From Luteibacter sp. Sphag1AF (GTDB lineage: Bacteria > Pseudomonadota > Gammaproteobacteria > Xanthomonadales > Rhodanobacteraceae): a stretch of 64,000 nucleotides of DNA. The position numbers were made by a program, and so were the translations under genes. This document shows, in pieces, positions 32,444 through 41,109 of the stretch (its first letter is position 1; each line of letters opens with the position of its first letter). Under the pieces are notes generated by a model. It was given only the letters and a program-made list of their open reading frames with translations. It had not been told where the DNA came from and did no database searches. The stretch covers positions 434,001 through 498,000 of the forward strand of contig NZ_JACHYH010000002.1 in NCBI RefSeq assembly GCF_014192715.1, written 5' to 3'.

Positions 32444-33666
32444 AACGCGTCGTTGTCACGGGCATGGGCGGCATCACTCCACTGGGTAAAGACTGGGACA
32501 CCATCGAAGCCCGGCTTCGCGCGGGTCACAATGCGGTGCGCCGCATGCACGAATGGGACTACTTCGATTCCCTGAACGGGCGCCTCGGCTGTCCTGTGGA
32601 CGACTTCGTGCTGCCGGACTGGCCGCGTCGCCACCTGCGCTCGATGGGCCGCGTCGCCCGCCTCGCCGTCGCCGCCAGCGAGCTGGCGTTGCGCGACGCC
32701 GGCCTCGAAGGCAATCCGGATATCAGCGATGGACGCATGGGCGTGGCCTATGGCTCGTCCGGCGGCAGCATCGAACCGGCACGCACCATTGGTCACATGC
32801 TGGAAACCGGCTCGATGCAGGGCGTCACTGCCACCAGCTACATCCAGATGATGTCGCACACCACGGCGGTGAACATCGGAGTGTTCTTCGGCCTGAAGGG
32901 CCGCATCATTCCCACCTCCAGCGCGTGCACCTCGGGCAGCCAGGCCATCGGCTACGGCTACGAGGCCATCCAGCAGGGCAAGCAGACCCTGATGGTCTGC
33001 GGTGGCGCGGAAGAACTCTCCGGCCCTGGCGCAGCGGTGTTCGACACGCTGTTCGCCACCAGCACCCGCAACGACGAGCCGTCGCTGACGCCCCGGCCGT
33101 TTGATGCCAGGCGCGATGGCCTGGTGGTGGGCGAAGGCGCTGCCACGCTGGTGCTTGAAGAATACGAACACGCGAAGGCACGCGGCGCGCACATTTATGC
33201 GGAAGTCATCGGCTTCGGCTGCAACTCCGACGGCGCGCACATCACCCAGCCCACTCGCGAAACCATGGCCGCCGCCATGCGCATGGCCCTGGCGGATGCG
33301 TCGCTCGCACCGGAAGCCATCGGTTACATCAGCGCCCATGGCACCGCCACCGATCGCGGAGACGTGGCAGAGAGCCATGCCACCGCCAGCGTGCTCGGCA
33401 CGGACGTGCCCATCAGTTCGATGAAAAGCTATGTCGGCCACACGTTGGGTGCCTGCGGTGCACTGGAATCGTGGTGGGCCATCCAGATGATGCGTGAGGG
33501 CTGGTTCGCTCCCACCATCAACCTGACCCAGCCCGATCCCGAATGCGCACCGCTGGATTACGTGACCGGCGAAGGACGCGCGATCCGCACCGATCACGTC
33601 ATGAACAACAACTTTGCCTTCGGCGGCATCAACACGTCGCTGATCTTCAAGGCGTACCACGGATGA
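32440..33666 (+). CDS. Beta-ketoacyl-ACP synthase 1 (FabF-like)
   Basis: A 408-residue ketosynthase. The triad is complete: Cys163 (SSACTSGSQ), His300 (SAHGTATD) and His334 (VGHTLGACG). It condenses malonyl-ACP with acyl-ACP to extend the polyene. It resembles ApeR/ApeO ketosynthases. A chain-length-factor-like gene two genes downstream may pair with it or with the second KS. The stop overlaps the next start (ATGA). Confidence 0.88.
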   Translation: MKRVVVTGMGGITPLGKDWDTIEARLRAGHNAVRRMHEWDYFDSLNGRLGCPVDDFVLPDWPRRHLRSMGRVARLAVAASELALRDAGLEGNPDISDGRMGVAYGSSGGSIEPARTIGHMLETGSMQGVTATSYIQMMSHTTAVNIGVFFGLKGRIIPTSSACTSGSQAIGYGYEAIQQGKQTLMVCGGAEELSGPGAAVFDTLFATSTRNDEPSLTPRPFDARRDGLVVGEGAATLVLEEYEHAKARGAHIYAEVIGFGCNSDGAHITQPTRETMAAAMRMALADASLAPEAIGYISAHGTATDRGDVAESHATASVLGTDVPISSMKSYVGHTLGACGALESWWAIQMMREGWFAPTINLTQPDPECAPLDYVTGEGRAIRTDHVMNNNFAFGGINTSLIFKAYHG

Positions 33667-34862
33667 AGCGCGTGGTCGTCACCGGCATGGGCGCGGTGTC
33701 CTGTCTGGGTACAGGCGCCGATGCGCTGCTGGACGGCTTGTTCGCCGGGCGCAGCGGCATCGTGCACGTACCGGCATTCACTGAGCTTGGCATGCGTTGC
33801 CAGGTGGGCGCGCCGGTCGATGCAGGACTGCTGGACGAAGCTCCGCGCAAACTGCGCCGTTACCTCTCGACGCCGGCCACGTATGCGTGGCACGCCATGC
33901 GCGAAGCCATCGCACAGTCCGGACTGGAAGACACATCGCTGGCAGGGCGCGACTGCGGCCTGCTCATGGGTGGCAATGCCGCGCTCAGTGAACATGAGGC
34001 TGCCTTGCACGCGCATCGCACGCGCGGCATCTCACGCATGTCGCCATTCACGGTGCCGCGTTGCATGACCAGCGCGCTACCGGCCAGCCTGGCGCACGCA
34101 TTCGGCATCGGTGGGCGCAGCTATCTGCTGAGTTCAGCCTGCGCCAGCGGCGCGCATGCGATAGGCCAGGCCATGGAACTGATTCAGCTGGGTCGACAGA
34201 ACATCGTCATCTGCGGTGGCGCCGAAGAGCTCGACGAAAAAACCGCCATGTGTTTCGACGTGATGGGTGCGCTGTCTGCCAGCGGCGTGTCGCGCCCGTA
34301 TGACGAGCAGCGTGATGGCTTCGTGCCGGGTGCGGGCGCTGCCGTACTGGTGCTTGAATCCCTCGAACATGCCACCGCGCGCGGCGCGACCGTCCTGGCT
34401 GAGCTCGTCGGCTATGGTGCCGCCAACGATGCGCAAAGCATGGTGCAACCGGGCGTCGACGGCATCGCGGAAGCCATGCGTCAGGCGCTGGAACAATCCG
34501 GCGCCACTCCCGATTACATCAACACGCACGCATGCTCCACACCGCAGGGCGACCTGATGGAGTGGCAGGCCATCCACGCCGTGTTTGCTGAACTTGGCCA
34601 CACGGTACCGGGCATCTCATCCATCAAGGGCGGTATCGGCCACGCTCCGGGTGCAGCGGGTGCCCTCGACGCCGTGGCGTGCATCGGCATGATGCAGCGT
34701 CAGTCCGTCCCGGGCATGGCCATCGCACAGCGCGAGGCGGCATTTGCATCGACGCCACTGCTGACCGGCACGACTGCGGCAACGCTCCGCACCGTGCTGA
34801 GCAACAGCTTCGGCTTCGGCGGCAGCTGCGCAACGCTGGTTTTCCGGAGGGAGGCGGCGTGA
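33663..34862 (+). CDS. Beta-ketoacyl-ACP synthase 2
   Basis: A 399-residue ketosynthase. Cys160 (SSACASGAH), His289 (NTHACSTPQGD) and His327 (GGIGHAPGAAG) complete the triad. The usual HGTxTxxND at His1 is replaced by HACSTPQGD, a substitution shared with other KS-type proteins of aryl polyene clusters. Residues around PFTVPRCMTSALPA at 128-141 are typical of FabB/FabF enzymes. The next gene encodes a likely KS-like partner, its start overlapping this stop by GTGA. Confidence 0.87.
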   Translation: MKRVVVTGMGAVSCLGTGADALLDGLFAGRSGIVHVPAFTELGMRCQVGAPVDAGLLDEAPRKLRRYLSTPATYAWHAMREAIAQSGLEDTSLAGRDCGLLMGGNAALSEHEAALHAHRTRGISRMSPFTVPRCMTSALPASLAHAFGIGGRSYLLSSACASGAHAIGQAMELIQLGRQNIVICGGAEELDEKTAMCFDVMGALSASGVSRPYDEQRDGFVPGAGAAVLVLESLEHATARGATVLAELVGYGAANDAQSMVQPGVDGIAEAMRQALEQSGATPDYINTHACSTPQGDLMEWQAIHAVFAELGHTVPGISSIKGGIGHAPGAAGALDAVACIGMMQRQSVPGMAIAQREAAFASTPLLTGTTAATLRTVLSNSFGFGGSCATLVFRREAA

Positions 34863-35596
34863 TCGACATCCAGATTGACGCATGGCGCGCGTGGGCACCG
34901 GGCATTGACGCCGATGCCGCCTGGCGCGACTGGGCAAGTGCACCGCGCGCGCTGATCGACAGCGGCCAGCAACCGTCATGCGCGTTCATTCCCGCGATGC
35001 AACGCCGTCGCCTGAGCCGGCTGGCGCGCATCACGATGGATGTCGCCTGGCCGCTGTGTGCCGACGACGAACAACTGCCGTTCGTCTTTGCATCGCGTCA
35101 TGGCGAAACGCCGCGCACGTTCGCGCTGCTGGAAGACATCGGCCGCGATCAGCCCCTGTCGCCGACCCAGTTCGGCCTGTCGGTGCACAACGCCATCGCC
35201 GGACAATGGTCGATTCTGCGTGGGCAGAAAGGCGAATCGGTCGCGCTGGCCGGCGAAGGCGACACCTTCGAGCACGCCATGCTGGAAGCGGCGGCGCTCC
35301 TTCACGAAGGCGCGCCGTCCGCGCTGGTCGTCATGGCAGAGGAACAGCCCGCCGAAGCGCTGCGGTCGTGGATCGACGATGTACCGTTCTCCTATGCCGT
35401 CGCACTGCGCGTGTCGTTGCCCGACGCCTCCTCATCGGCTACCCGCTGGCGCCTCAGCCTGCACGCCAACGACGCCGATGCCCGGCCCGGTGCATGGCCA
35501 AATGCACTGGATTTTCTGCGCGCTTTGCATGACCCTCACGCGCCCGTTCAACATGCATGGAGATCACGCCAATGGAAGTGGCACCGACTACCGTGA
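34859..35596 (+). CDS. Chain-length-factor-like truncated ketosynthase
   Basis: A 245-residue protein with a KS N-terminal-domain fold (Pfam beta-ketoacyl synthase N-terminal type 2), lacking the catalytic Cys and both active-site His. Key features are WASAPRALIDSG near 25-36, MQRRRLSRLARITMDVAWPL near 45-65 and SPTQFGLSVHNAIAGQWSI near 103-121. Such proteins (ApeC in E. coli) partner a catalytic KS in aryl polyene synthesis and set chain length. The GTG start overlaps the KS2 stop and is the only start that gives the family N-terminus. The 25-base overlap with the next gene suggests coupling. Confidence 0.8.
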   Translation: MIDIQIDAWRAWAPGIDADAAWRDWASAPRALIDSGQQPSCAFIPAMQRRRLSRLARITMDVAWPLCADDEQLPFVFASRHGETPRTFALLEDIGRDQPLSPTQFGLSVHNAIAGQWSILRGQKGESVALAGEGDTFEHAMLEAAALLHEGAPSALVVMAEEQPAEALRSWIDDVPFSYAVALRVSLPDASSSATRWRLSLHANDADARPGAWPNALDFLRALHDPHAPVQHAWRSRQWKWHRLP

Positions 35597-36360
35597 CCCG
35601 GCGCACCAACGCCTATCCGCTGCGCCTGGTGTCCACGGCGCTGAGCTTCGCTTTTTTCGGTATGGGCGGGCTGTTGCTGCGAGCGCTCATCCTGCCCGTG
35701 GTGTGCCGTTGGCCGGGCAGTCCCGAAGTGCGCCGTCGCCGCGCCCGACGCACGGTCGGCTGGGCGTTCTGGCTGCACTATCGCTTCATGATCGCCAGCG
35801 GTGTCCTGCACTTCCGCTTTGAAGGCAAGGAGCGCCTGGGCAAGCCCGGGCAGATGATCGTGGCCAACCATCCGTCGCTGATCGACGTGGTGTTTCTTCT
35901 GGGCAACATCCGCGACGCCAACTGCATCGTGAAGCGCAGCCTCTGGCGCAATCCGTTCATGCGTGGGCCCATCAGCACGGCACAGTACATCAGCAACAGC
36001 GGCGGCCCGGAAATGCTGGACGAAGCGGCACAGGTCCTCGCCGATGGCCAGGCTCTGCTCGTGTTTCCCGAAGGCACCCGCACCACGCCGGGTACCGCAC
36101 CCTGCTTTCATCGTGGCGCCGCAGCCATTGCACTGCGCAGCGCGCGGATCGTCACGCCCGTATTCATCACCGTCACCCCGTCGATGCTGACCAAGGCCGA
36201 GCCCTGGTACCGCATTCCGCATCGCCGCCCCACCGTCACCATTCGGGTGGGCGAGGACATCGAGGTTGCCACCTTCAGAGAATCAGCGCCCCTGCCGATA
36301 GCGTCGCGCCGGCTCAACGATCAGTTGCACGACCTCTACGCAAGGGAACTGGGTACATGA
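35572..36360 (+). CDS. Lysophospholipid acyltransferase family protein
   Basis: A 262-residue acyltransferase with a hydrophobic N-terminal segment at 20-42. The catalytic HX4D motif is NHPSLID, with His100 and Asp105; the substrate-binding motif FPEGTR lies near 162. It belongs to the PlsC superfamily (ApeD-like) and probably esterifies the polyene acid onto a lipid. The ATG at 35572, with GGAGA 8 bases upstream, is preferred over an in-frame ATG at 35557 that lies on that ribosome site. The stop overlaps the next start by ATGA. Confidence 0.84.
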   Translation: MEVAPTTVTRRTNAYPLRLVSTALSFAFFGMGGLLLRALILPVVCRWPGSPEVRRRRARRTVGWAFWLHYRFMIASGVLHFRFEGKERLGKPGQMIVANHPSLIDVVFLLGNIRDANCIVKRSLWRNPFMRGPISTAQYISNSGGPEMLDEAAQVLADGQALLVFPEGTRTTPGTAPCFHRGAAAIALRSARIVTPVFITVTPSMLTKAEPWYRIPHRRPTVTIRVGEDIEVATFRESAPLPIASRRLNDQLHDLYARELGT

Positions 36361-36626
36361 CCGATCTTGAACGCGACATTGCCCAACTGATCATCGACAC
36401 ACTGAATCTCGAAGAGACCACCGTGGCGGACATCCCCGCGGACCTGCCACTGTTCGGCCAGGGTCTCGGGCTGGATTCGGTGGATGCCCTGGAACTGGCG
36501 CTGGCGCTGCAAAATGTCTATGGCATCAAGCTGGCCGCCGACTCGCGTGATGCGCGCCAGCATTTCGCCACTGTCGGCAACATGGCCCGGTTCGTTGAAG
36601 CACAGCGCCTGCCATGCAACGACTGA
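36357..36626 (+). CDS. Aryl polyene acyl carrier protein 2
   Basis: An 89-residue ACP. The phosphopantetheine motif is GLDSVDALEL, with Ser41. Unlike ACP 1, it lies mid-operon beside the acyltransferase and the chimeric membrane/dehydratase gene, which suggests it serves a different step, such as the primer or the product transfer. The stop overlaps the next gene's start by 13 bases. Confidence 0.87.
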   Translation: MTDLERDIAQLIIDTLNLEETTVADIPADLPLFGQGLGLDSVDALELALALQNVYGIKLAADSRDARQHFATVGNMARFVEAQRLPCND

Positions 36627-37801
36627 GCTCACTCATCCTGGCCGTGGTTGGCGTGCTGTATCCCTTCATCGTGTATTTCGGGATGGAGCACATGTCCACG
36701 CCGCTGTTCGCGATGCTGCTGGGCGCCATCTGGCTGATTCGCGCACCTGCACTGATGCGCCAGCCCGGTGGTCGCTGGATGCTGGGAGCGGCACTGGTTT
36801 ACTGCATGTTTCTTGCCGTCAGCGGTGAGTCGGTGGTGCTGCGCTGGTATCCCAGCCTGATCTGCGCGCTGCTGCTGTGCGCCTTCGGACTCAGCCTGCG
36901 CTACGGGCCGCCGATGATCGAACGCATCGCGCGGGTGACCGAACCGGACCTGCCTCCGGCTGCCGTGCGTTACACACGCAAGGTCACCTGGGTCTGGGCG
37001 GGCTTTTTCGCGTTCAATGCGATCACCTCCGGCGTGCTCGCCGTGTATTCGCCGCTGAATCTGTGGACGCTGTACAACGGCATCATCGCCTACTCGATCA
37101 TGGGCGTGCTGTTTGCCGGCGAGTGGCTGCTGCGCCAGCGGTTGCGTCGACGCATCAGTGACGCACCCATGAATGCCGCGGCACAACGCCTGGCGACGCA
37201 TCCATGGGTCGAGCAGGCCCATGCGGGCTATGCGGGAAAGCTCGGGGCGGGCATGGTCGTGCTGCTGTCTGCGGCCGGTCGCATGGCACTGCTGCGCCAC
37301 GGCCGCAAAGGACTGGTCAGCGAGCTATCCACGCAGGCCGTCGATCCGGCAGACACCGAGCTGTCCGCACCGCGCATGTGGCGCTTTCCGGATGCGTTGC
37401 CGTCCGTGGTCACGCGCCGTCATGTCGATACCTGCCTGCGCCAGCCGCTGCCGGTGGCGCCGGTTATCCTCGCCGAGCGCAGCACGGAGTCAGGTCACGT
37501 GCTGGAACTGGCACTGCCGCTGGATCTCGCCTGCTTCGCCGATCACTTCCCCGAGGCTCCCGTGTTGCCGGGCGTCGTGCAGGTGGGCTGGGCGCTGGAT
37601 TTCGCGGCTGCGCGCCTTGGTACGCCCCGGCAATGCCGCAGCATGGATGCGCTGAAGTTCCAGAGCCTGCTGCGACCCGGGGATCGTGTGGACCTGGAGC
37701 TGACCCACGACGCCGAAAAGCAGCGCCTCACCTTCGCGTGGCGCCGTGGACAGACCCACTATTCCTCCGCACGAATGCAACTGGAGACCGTGGGTGTCTG
37801 A
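36614..37801 (+). CDS. Chimera of ApeG-type membrane protein, AMP-ligase stub and ApeI-type dehydratase
   Basis: A 395-residue protein. Residues 1-182 are a polytopic COG4648 (ApeG-type) membrane protein ending RQRLRRR. Residues about 190-275 resemble the C-terminal subdomain of aryl polyene AMP-ligases (HPWVEQAHAGYAGKLGAGMVVLL, LLRHGRKGLVSEL, RMWRFPDALP), but the N-terminal adenylation core is absent and the catalytic Lys region (usually NxxGK) reads SVVTRRHVDTC. Residues 280-395 are an ApeI-like hot-dog dehydratase with HFPEAPVLPG (His311). The join is near 37160-37185. The most likely history is an in-frame deletion removing most of a ligase gene and fusing its neighbours. The last part probably still acts as dehydratase; the ligase cannot. 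Confidence 0.78.
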   Translation: MQRLSSLILAVVGVLYPFIVYFGMEHMSTPLFAMLLGAIWLIRAPALMRQPGGRWMLGAALVYCMFLAVSGESVVLRWYPSLICALLLCAFGLSLRYGPPMIERIARVTEPDLPPAAVRYTRKVTWVWAGFFAFNAITSGVLAVYSPLNLWTLYNGIIAYSIMGVLFAGEWLLRQRLRRRISDAPMNAAAQRLATHPWVEQAHAGYAGKLGAGMVVLLSAAGRMALLRHGRKGLVSELSTQAVDPADTELSAPRMWRFPDALPSVVTRRHVDTCLRQPLPVAPVILAERSTESGHVLELALPLDLACFADHFPEAPVLPGVVQVGWALDFAAARLGTPRQCRSMDALKFQSLLRPGDRVDLELTHDAEKQRLTFAWRRGQTHYSSARMQLETVGV

Positions 37802-38741
37802 TCCCGCCGATGGCAGCCTGCACTGGGCCGCACAGCGCGAGCGTGGCAACTTCATGGCCATCAAGCTCACCGCCTGGGCGGTGCGCTCGTTTGGCCGCCG
37901 CACCATGACGCCCCTGCTCTACGCCATCGTCTTCTATTTCTTCGCCACCGGCCGCACGGCACGGCGGCACATCCGTCTTTACCAGAAGCACCTGGCTGAC
38001 TGGAGCGGACGCCCCGGGCTCGCTCCGCGCACAGGCAGCGTCTTCGCCCAGTTCATGCGCTTTGGCGAATGCCTGCTTGATCGCCTGGATGCATGGCGAG
38101 GCAAGCTCGGCCCCGCCGACGTGGACATGCACGACCCGTCCGGCGTGCGCGATGCGCTGCGCGCCAGTGGCAATGGCGTGCGTGGCCAGATTCTGGTCTG
38201 CACGCACCTGGGCAATCTCGATGTTTGCCGCGCCATGGCCGAGGCCGGGGAGCGCGTGCCGCTGAACGTGCTGGTGCACACCCGCAACGCCGTGCATTTC
38301 AATCGCGTGATGAATGAGGCAGGCGACCACGGCATGCGCCTCATCCAGGTCAGCGACCTGGACACCGCCGTGATGATGGACCTGTCGCAGCGCCTTGCGC
38401 GCGGCGAATGGATTGCCATCGCCGGCGACCGTATTCCGTTGCACGGGGGCCGCAGCGTCACCGTCGATTTTCTCGGGCGCCCCGCCGCCTTCCCGCAGGG
38501 CCCATGGCTGGTGGCCAGCCTGCTGCGCTGCCAGACCAACCTCATCTGCTGCCTCAAGATCAAAGGCCGCTACCGCATCCATCTGGAACGTGGCCCGGAC
38601 GCCTCGGCGTGGGACCGCCGCGAGCGCGATGCGCGTATCAGCGAATCGGTGCGCGGTTATGCCCACTGGCTGGGCCAGCGCTGCCTCGATGCGCCACACC
38701 AGTGGTTCAATTTCCACCATTACTGGAACGACAAGGACTAA
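37794..38741 (+). CDS. LpxL/HtrB-type lipid acyltransferase
   Basis: A 315-residue inner-membrane acyltransferase. The N-terminal segment WAAQRERGNFMAIKLTAWAVRSFGRRTMTPLLYAIVFYFFATG matches LpxL-like proteins; a CTHLGNLDVCR segment supplies the HX4D motif, and a late FPQGPWLVASLLRCQT region follows. It is the second acyltransferase of the operon, probably transferring an acyl or polyene chain to the lipid anchor. The GTG at 37794 is chosen over an internal ATG because its N-terminus matches the family and GGAG lies 7 bases upstream. It overlaps the upstream gene by 8 bases. Confidence 0.83.
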   Translation: MSDPADGSLHWAAQRERGNFMAIKLTAWAVRSFGRRTMTPLLYAIVFYFFATGRTARRHIRLYQKHLADWSGRPGLAPRTGSVFAQFMRFGECLLDRLDAWRGKLGPADVDMHDPSGVRDALRASGNGVRGQILVCTHLGNLDVCRAMAEAGERVPLNVLVHTRNAVHFNRVMNEAGDHGMRLIQVSDLDTAVMMDLSQRLARGEWIAIAGDRIPLHGGRSVTVDFLGRPAAFPQGPWLVASLLRCQTNLICCLKIKGRYRIHLERGPDASAWDRRERDARISESVRGYAHWLGQRCLDAPHQWFNFHHYWNDKD

Positions 38742-38745
38742 GCCC

Positions 38746-39168
38746 ATGCGAGCCAGCGGCGTACTGCGTGCGCAGATTTCTGTCGACGTGCCCTTCTTCG
38801 ATGTCGACTCGATGGATGTGGTCTGGCACGGCCACTACGTGAAGTATCTTGAACTGGCACGTTGCGCGCTGCTGGACGACCTGGGCCACAACTACGCCCA
38901 GATGCGCGCAGCGGGTTTCGTGTGGCCCATCATCGACATGCAGCTGCGCTACGTGCGCGCTGCGCGCTTCGGTCAGAAGATCACCGTTCGCGCCGACCTC
39001 ATCGAATGGCGCAACCGACTGAAAATCCATTATCTCATCAGCGACGAGGCAAGCGGCGAGCGACTGACGCTTGCAAGCACCGTGCAGGTCGCGGTCAACG
39101 GCGCTGGCGAGTTGCAGCTGGAATCCCCCGCTGTATTCATCGACGCCGTGGAGCGCCGGATCGCATGA
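38746..39168 (+). CDS. 4-hydroxybenzoyl-CoA thioesterase-type protein (hot-dog)
   Basis: A 140-residue acyl-ACP or acyl-CoA thioesterase of the 4HBT hot-dog type. The signature is FDVDSMDVVWHGHYVKYLELARCALL, with the catalytic Asp near 19-22. It probably releases or edits ACP-bound polyene intermediates (ApeK-like). The ATG at 38746 is four bases after the preceding stop; its own stop overlaps a mini-ORF (ATGA). Active-site residues are intact. Confidence 0.87.
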   Translation: MRASGVLRAQISVDVPFFDVDSMDVVWHGHYVKYLELARCALLDDLGHNYAQMRAAGFVWPIIDMQLRYVRAARFGQKITVRADLIEWRNRLKIHYLISDEASGERLTLASTVQVAVNGAGELQLESPAVFIDAVERRIA

Positions 39169-39206
39169 CTTCCCTTCCTCTCATCTGCACGGCTGCCCTC
39201 CCATGA
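39165..39206 (+). CDS. 13-codon mini-ORF bridging the thioesterase and methyltransferase genes
   Basis: The ATG at 39165 overlaps the thioesterase stop (ATGA), and its TGA overlaps the methyltransferase ATG at 39203 (ATGA). It encodes MTSLPLICTAALP. No purine-rich ribosome site precedes the methyltransferase ATG (the upstream bases are pyrimidine-rich), so ribosomes reaching it through this mini-ORF could matter. A chance arrangement cannot be excluded. Confidence 0.45.
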   Translation: MTSLPLICTAALP

Positions 39207-39925
39207 AGTACGCCAGCGCTACCTACGTTGAAGAAACCCGCCTGGGATTCATCTTTCTTCGCACGCACACCTGGCAGCACCACGTGCTTCGCGTGGCCAT
39301 CAATGACCTGAAACGCGTCATCGGCGAACCGCTGCCGCAAGGCGGCTGTCTGGTGGACGTGGGGTGTGGTCAGGGCCGCTCGTTCCGTCACCTGCGCGAT
39401 ACGTTCCGCCCGGATCGCCTGATCGGGCTGGACGCCGACCCGCACAGCGTGGATCTTTCGCGGGCCGAAGCGAAGCGAGAGAACATTCCCGTCGAGTTGA
39501 TCGTGGGAGACTGCGCGCACATTCAATTGCCTGACGCCACCGCAGACATCATCTTCTGTCACCAGACGTTCCATCATCTGGTGGAGCAGGAACGCGCGCT
39601 GGACGAGTTCTGGCGTGTGCTCAAGCCGGGCGGCCTGCTGCTGTTTGCCGAGTCGACCAAGGCCTATATCGACACGTGGGTGATCCGCTGGTTCTTCCGC
39701 CATCCGATGCATGTGCAAAAGAGCGCGGACGAATATCTGGACATGCTGCGTGGTCGCGGCTTTGTCTTCGAACCGTCGGCTGTATCGCTGCCCTATCTGT
39801 GGTGGAGCCGTTCGCGTGATTTCGGTCTGCTGGAGCGCTGGGGCATCAAGGCAGCGCCGCCGGTAGGGCAGCGCGAGGAAACCCTGGTCAATGTCGCGGC
39901 ACGAAAGCCGCTCGACGCCACGTGA
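39203..39925 (+). CDS. SAM-dependent methyltransferase of the aryl polyene operon
   Basis: A 240-residue class I methyltransferase. The SAM loop is LVDVGCGQGRS near 49-59, with the acidic residue in IGLDADPHSVDL, and motif IV is ADIIFCHQTFHHL. It ends in an AAPPVGQREETLVNVAARK segment. It probably methylates the aryl head group or its ring substituent, as in other aryl polyene clusters; position unknown. The gene's stop overlaps the next start by GTGA. It has no Shine-Dalgarno-like sequence of its own. Confidence 0.82.
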   Translation: MKYASATYVEETRLGFIFLRTHTWQHHVLRVAINDLKRVIGEPLPQGGCLVDVGCGQGRSFRHLRDTFRPDRLIGLDADPHSVDLSRAEAKRENIPVELIVGDCAHIQLPDATADIIFCHQTFHHLVEQERALDEFWRVLKPGGLLLFAESTKAYIDTWVIRWFFRHPMHVQKSADEYLDMLRGRGFVFEPSAVSLPYLWWSRSRDFGLLERWGIKAAPPVGQREETLVNVAARKPLDAT

Positions 39926-41109
39926 AAACGTATCTGAATGCGCTGGGAGTGGTGTGCGCGCTGGGACAGAACAAGTCCAGCGTGGCCGAGGCCCTTTTTG
40001 CAGGCGAACGCGGTGGCGTTCGCTCCACGCCCGGCTGGATGCCAGCCCGTCAGGTGGCGCTGGCGCATGCGCCGCATACGCTGAACGCCCTCCCGGCCGG
40101 TACGGCGACGTGGCGCGACAACCGCAACAATCGCCTCCTGCTTGCCGCGGCACGCGACATCGAGGTAGACGTACGCGACGCCGTAAGCCGCTTCGGCGCC
40201 TCGCGCATCGGCGTGGTGATCGGCAGCAGCACCACCGGCATCGAAGACGCCACGCGTGCCATCGCGCAGCGCGAACGCGACGGCGAGTGGCCCGCTGACT
40301 ACCACTATGCCCATCAGGAACTGGGTGCGCCTGCGGCCGTACTGGCCGACCATTTCCAGCTGAGTGGCCCGGCGTATGGCATCTCCACGGCGTGCACATC
40401 CAGCGCACGCGCCATGCTGAGCGCCCGTCGCCTGTTGCGCATGGGCGTGTGCGATGCCGTGATCTGCGGCGGCGCCGACACATTGTGCCGCCTGGCCATT
40501 CACGGCTTTCATGCACTGGAAGCCGTGGACAGCGACACCTGCCGCCCCTTCTCGCGTGAACGCGGCGGCATCAACATCGGCGAAGCGGCCGCCCTGTTCC
40601 TCATGACGCGCGAACCTGCGCGGGTGGAACTGGCCGGCGGCGGCGCCAGCTCAGATGCCTGGCATCTTTCCTCGCCAGACCCGCAGGGCCACGGCGCCTT
40701 GCAAGCCATGGAGCGCGCACTGGCCAGCGCGGGCATCGCAGCCCACGCCATCGACTACATCAACCTGCACGGCACGGCGACCGAGCATAACGACGCCATG
40801 GAAAGCATCGCCGTCGCGCGGCTGTTCGGTCAGGTGCCCTGCTCGTCCACCAAGGCCATCACCGGACACACGCTGGGCGCGGCAGGTGCACTGGAAGCCG
40901 CATTCTGCTGGCTGTCCCTGAATGACACCGCCGCCGCGCGCCGCCTGCCGCCGCACGTCTGGGATGGTCTGGCCGATGCCGCGCTACCCGCTTTGCGCTT
41001 CACCGACGCGAGCAGCCGCCTGCCTGAAGGCGGCCGCCGCTATCTGATGAGCAATTCCTTCGCGTTTGGCGGCAATAATGCGAGCCTGATTCTGGCGGAT
41101 GCTGCGTGA
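39922..41109 (+). CDS. Beta-ketoacyl-ACP synthase 3
   Basis: A 395-residue FabF-type ketosynthase. The triad is Cys158 (STACTSSARA), His283 (NLHGTATEHND) and His316 (TGHTLGAAG). It is closer to the canonical FabF/ApeO pattern than KS2. GTG start overlaps the methyltransferase stop. With KS1, KS2 and the chain-length-factor-like protein this makes four KS-fold genes in the operon. Confidence 0.88.
   Translation: MKTYLNALGVVCALGQNKSSVAEALFAGERGGVRSTPGWMPARQVALAHAPHTLNALPAGTATWRDNRNNRLLLAAARDIEVDVRDAVSRFGASRIGVVIGSSTTGIEDATRAIAQRERDGEWPADYHYAHQELGAPAAVLADHFQLSGPAYGISTACTSSARAMLSARRLLRMGVCDAVICGGADTLCRLAIHGFHALEAVDSDTCRPFSRERGGINIGEAAALFLMTREPARVELAGGGASSDAWHLSSPDPQGHGALQAMERALASAGIAAHAIDYINLHGTATEHNDAMESIAVARLFGQVPCSSTKAITGHTLGAAGALEAAFCWLSLNDTAAARRLPPHVWDGLADAALPALRFTDASSRLPEGGRRYLMSNSFAFGGNNASLILADAA

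Noticed and set aside
34859-35596. Broken ketosynthase (pseudogene)
   Set aside because: The length of about 245 residues and lack of catalytic residues are normal for chain-length-factor-like proteins of aryl polyene clusters, and the gene is intact and coupled.
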